Both the position numbers and the translations under genes were made by a program. A DNA stretch of 64,000 nt from an uncultured Oscillospiraceae bacterium (GTDB taxonomy: Bacteria > Bacillota > Clostridia > Oscillospirales > Acutalibacteraceae): assembly GCA_949297075.1 (NCBI GenBank), contig CASFRX010000051.1, forward strand, positions 38,364-102,363, in the 5' to 3' direction. Below, piece by piece: positions 62,023 to 64,000 of this stretch (its first letter is position 1; every line of letters begins with the position of its first letter). The notes beneath the pieces are model-generated. The model did no database searches, was not told the origin of the DNA, and was given only the letters and a program-made list of their open reading frames with translations.

Positions 62023-62988
62023 ATGAAAATAGGCGTAATTACAAACCTTTTGGGCAATCTTCCCCTTGAAGAAGCTTTGGAATATTTCACATCAAAGGGC
62101 ATAGAGATGGTGGAAATCGGCTGCGGCGGCTATCCCGGCGACGCTCACGCAGATCCCAAAGTGCTCCTCAACGACGAGGCTAAGCTTGAAGAATTTAAGG
62201 CACTCATAAAAAAATACAATGTTGAGATCAGCGCACTCAGCTGCCACGGCAACCCCGTACACCCCAATAAGGAAATCGCAAAAGAATTTGACGATGCTAT
62301 CCGCAACACAATTCTCCTTGCTGAAAAGCTTGGTATTCATCAGATTAATACTTTCTCCGGCTGCCCCGGCGACTGTGAAACAGCTAAATATCCAAACTGG
62401 GTAACCTGCCCCTGGCCCAATGATTTCGGCGAAATTTTGGAATGGCAGTGGAACGAGGTTCTCATTCCCTACTGGAAAGAGCTTGTCGCTTTCTCTAAGG
62501 CACACGGAGTTGATAAAATTGCTCTTGAAATGCACCCCGGCTTCTGCGTTTATAACCCCGAAAGCCTGTTAAAGCTTCGTGAGGCTGTCGGTCCTGAAAT
62601 CGGCGCAAACTTCGACCCCAGCCACCTTATCTGGCAGGGAATAGATCCTGTTGCAGCTATCCGTGCCCTCAAGGGTGCAATCTTCCACTTCCACGCTAAG
62701 GATACAAAGGTTGACAAATACAACACTGCCGTCAACGGCGTGCTTGATGTTAAGCCCTACGGCGACGAAATCAACCGTTCATGGGTATTCCGCTCAGTCG
62801 GATACGGCAACGACGAAACCTATTGGAAAGATATTATATCCAATCTGCGCATGGTTGGCTACGACTACGCCATAAGCATTGAACACGAGGATTCAATCAT
62901 GAGCCAAAACGAGGGACTTTCCAAGGCAGTTGATATGCTCAAGCGTGTTATTATGAAGGAAGACCCCTGCACAATGTGGTGGGTTTGA
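62023..62988 (+). CDS. Sugar phosphate isomerase/epimerase (TIM barrel), long form
   Basis: 321-residue TIM barrel of the same fold group. Metal-site strands are IALEMHPGFCVY (Glu), GANFDPSHLIWQGIDP (Asp, His) and FHFHAKDTKVD (His, Asp). The last 10 residues (KEDPCTMWWV) are Trp rich. Third gene of the module; a terminator follows. The pairing of one oxidoreductase with two unlike isomerases suggests successive steps on one sugar or glycoside. Confidence 0.87.
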   Translation: MKIGVITNLLGNLPLEEALEYFTSKGIEMVEIGCGGYPGDAHADPKVLLNDEAKLEEFKALIKKYNVEISALSCHGNPVHPNKEIAKEFDDAIRNTILLAEKLGIHQINTFSGCPGDCETAKYPNWVTCPWPNDFGEILEWQWNEVLIPYWKELVAFSKAHGVDKIALEMHPGFCVYNPESLLKLREAVGPEIGANFDPSHLIWQGIDPVAAIRALKGAIFHFHAKDTKVDKYNTAVNGVLDVKPYGDEINRSWVFRSVGYGNDETYWKDIISNLRMVGYDYAISIEHEDSIMSQNEGLSKAVDMLKRVIMKEDPCTMWWV

Positions 62989-63028
62989 TAAATAGCCGTC
63001 TGTATTAAATAATCTGTAAAAATAAACG

Positions 63029-63070
63029 AGGCTGAGAATTTCAAAATTGAAATTCTCAGCCTTCCTTTTA
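63029..63070. terminator. Terminator between the isomerase operon and the GNAT gene
   Basis: Perfect 14-base arms AGGCTGAGAATTTC and GAAATTCTCAGCCT with a six-base loop, then TCCTTTT on the plus strand and a T-rich run on the minus strand. Confidence 0.9.
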
Positions 63071-63074
63071 AATT

Positions 63075-63662
63075 TTACACTTTAATAATTCTGTCGAAAT
63101 TACCTTTTTCGTCAAGCATTTTAATTTCGTCTATACCGATTTCTTGTATTATTTTTTTCCACCTTGTTACCATATCGTTTCCGCCGTCATCGGGATAATT
63201 TACGGGCAGATATCCTGCGCCTAAATAAGCTTTTATAGCAGGCAATCTGTGGTCATGGGTGAGTAAATACACTTTCTCTATACCCATATCTTTTAGTATC
63301 TTTAAAGAATAATCCGCAATAAATTTGCCTATGCCCAAGCCTCGGTATCCGTTTTTGCAGGCGACCATATGCAGGTTTCCCATGCCTGTGCTGTTCATAT
63401 TCGGCACAGCTGTAAAGGTTGCAATTTTTCCGCCGTCTTTTTCAATAAAATATGTATCTCTGTAGGCGTCTGGCCCGTCGGCATTTGTTATATCCCGATG
63501 AAACCGTTCAAACCCTGTTTCAGGGTCAATCAAACCGTCAGCGCAAATTTCAACCCATGAAGCAATATCTTCTTCACTGCTGAATTTTGTAACAACAAAG
63601 CCACGGGGAAGAATTAAGCCCTTTGGCTGCGGATTAAAATTATAAAGCTTCAAACTGCTCAT
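63075..63662 (-). CDS. GNAT family N-acetyltransferase
   Basis: 195-residue predicted acetyltransferase. The acetyl-CoA pyrophosphate loop is YRGLGIGKFIADYSLKILK, followed by EKVYLLTHDHRLPAIKAYLGAGY. The acceptor is unknown. AAGGAA precedes the ATG. Confidence 0.82.
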   Translation of the reverse strand: MSSLKLYNFNPQPKGLILPRGFVVTKFSSEEDIASWVEICADGLIDPETGFERFHRDITNADGPDAYRDTYFIEKDGGKIATFTAVPNMNSTGMGNLHMVACKNGYRGLGIGKFIADYSLKILKDMGIEKVYLLTHDHRLPAIKAYLGAGYLPVNYPDDGGNDMVTRWKKIIQEIGIDEIKMLDEKGNFDRIIKV

Positions 63663-63694
63663 TTGCCGTATTCCTTAAACCGCTAAACTGAAAC

Positions 63695-63719
63695 GGCAGT
63701 CCAAAAGGATTGAACTGCC
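63695..63719 (-). terminator. Hairpin after the DUF1667 gene
   Basis: GGCAGT / ACTGCC and TCC / GGA pair on the minus strand just after the stop codon of the edge gene; only a short T-run follows. Confidence 0.55.
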
Positions 63720-63734
63720 ATCCCGAATTTTTTA

Positions 63735-64000
63735 TTACAAATCTCTTGTAGCTATTACATTTACGCCTGTGCCCAGGATATTTTCCACAATAATCTCGCC
63801 GCATTTTACGGGAGCTGTTACCTTGACCTTTTGAAGCTCTTTCATAGCTTCAAAAAGCATACCCTTAGGAATAGGTGCTTCTGTTCTGACAGGGCATCTG
63901 CCGTGAATACCACCCTGAGCTTCAACAGTAGTAGTCAAAACTCTGGTGGGATTTTTCAGCTCGTTTTTGCCGTAGATTTCGCCGCGCTTACATGTATTAC
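63735..64000 (-). CDS. DUF1667 domain protein, 5'-truncated by window edge
   Basis: The frame is open to the right edge; the visible 87 or so residues begin NTCKRGEIYGKNELKNPTRV and continue TTTVEAQGG, PVRTEAPIPKGMLFEA and ILGTGVNVIATRDL. This is the C-terminal part of DUF1667 proteins, small Cys-containing redox partners usually encoded after a glycerol-3-phosphate dehydrogenase-like FAD enzyme and an FAD/NAD oxidoreductase. Those genes, if present, lie beyond base 64000. An internal TTG near 63938 is not the true start. Confidence 0.85.
   Translation of the reverse strand, partial: NTCKRGEIYGKNELKNPTRVLTTTVEAQGGIHGRCPVRTEAPIPKGMLFEAMKELQKVKVTAPVKCGEIIVENILGTGVNVIATRDL

Overview
The window comes from a low-to-moderate GC Gram-positive anaerobe, most likely a clostridial (Oscillospirales/Ruminococcaceae-like) endospore former. 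The evidence is the spoIIAA-spoIIAB-sigF operon, a SpoIIQ-type LytM protein, an orphan spoVAE, strong AGGAGG-type ribosome binding sites, Bacillus-type LexA boxes, a glycyl radical enzyme (an oxygen-sensitive class), FtsEX with a PcsB/CwlO-type hydrolase and an RqcH homologue. Species cannot be named from the sequence alone. I saw no insertion sequence, prophage, CRISPR array or rRNA; one tRNA (Lys, UUU) is present.

Layout. 1-10.9 kb is one long minus-strand housekeeping run starting at a promoter near 10.92 kb: tsaE-tsaB-rpiB-upp-rplI-dnaB-tilS-hpt-ftsH-parE-parC (parC runs off the left edge). Many junctions overlap, so translation is probably coupled. 11.0-12.2 kb holds a SEDS glycosyltransferase (rodA-like), convergent with a LexA-controlled dinB. 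13.6-15.8 kb has two glycosyltransferases. 15.9-18.7 kb has the spoIIA operon, folC and tRNA-Lys. 18.9-23.4 kb is a compact operon for a glycyl-radical activating enzyme, a glycyl radical enzyme and a sedoheptulokinase-like FGGY kinase, the strongest candidate here for undescribed metabolism. 23.6-31.3 kb holds a metallophosphoesterase, a GH13 alpha-glucosidase, spoVAE, acpP, a Gfo/Idh/MocA oxidoreductase with a TIM-barrel isomerase, and a DUF1846 protein. 31.4-38.3 kb (plus) has nagA, a nucleosidase, a PflX-like radical SAM protein, a C_GCAxxG_C_C protein, parA-parB and rqcH. An unusual hairpin/direct-repeat stretch follows at 38.3-38.7 kb.

38.7-43.1 kb (minus) is ftsE-ftsX-M23 hydrolase-S41 'protease', a cell-wall hydrolysis control module in which the S41 protein appears to have lost its Ser/Lys dyad. 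43.2-47 kb has a PucR-type regulator, a secreted Ig-like protein and spoIIQ. 47.2-53.7 kb (plus) has lexA (two LexA boxes), guaB, a VanY-type carboxypeptidase, a membrane protein, an unrecognised Cys-motif protein, a FliB-like protein and an RluA pseudouridine synthase. 53.8-56.9 kb pairs an MFS (GPH-like) transporter with a membrane-anchored BspA-type leucine-rich-repeat protein. 56.9-59.9 kb (minus) pairs a cytosolic purple-acid-phosphatase-like protein with a RACo-like ferredoxin/ASKHA protein. 60.2-63.0 kb is a second Gfo/Idh/MocA plus TIM-barrel module with two isomerases. The right edge has a GNAT acetyltransferase and a partial DUF1667 protein.

Themes: chromosome maintenance and division (parCE, dnaB, parAB, ftsEX), sporulation, SOS response (lexA, dinB), purine/pyrimidine salvage (hpt, upp, guaB), and sugar/glycoside catabolism (GH13, nagA, two oxidoreductase/isomerase modules, GRE operon, MFS transporter). 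All functions are read from recognisable motifs and family resemblance; no database search was run.
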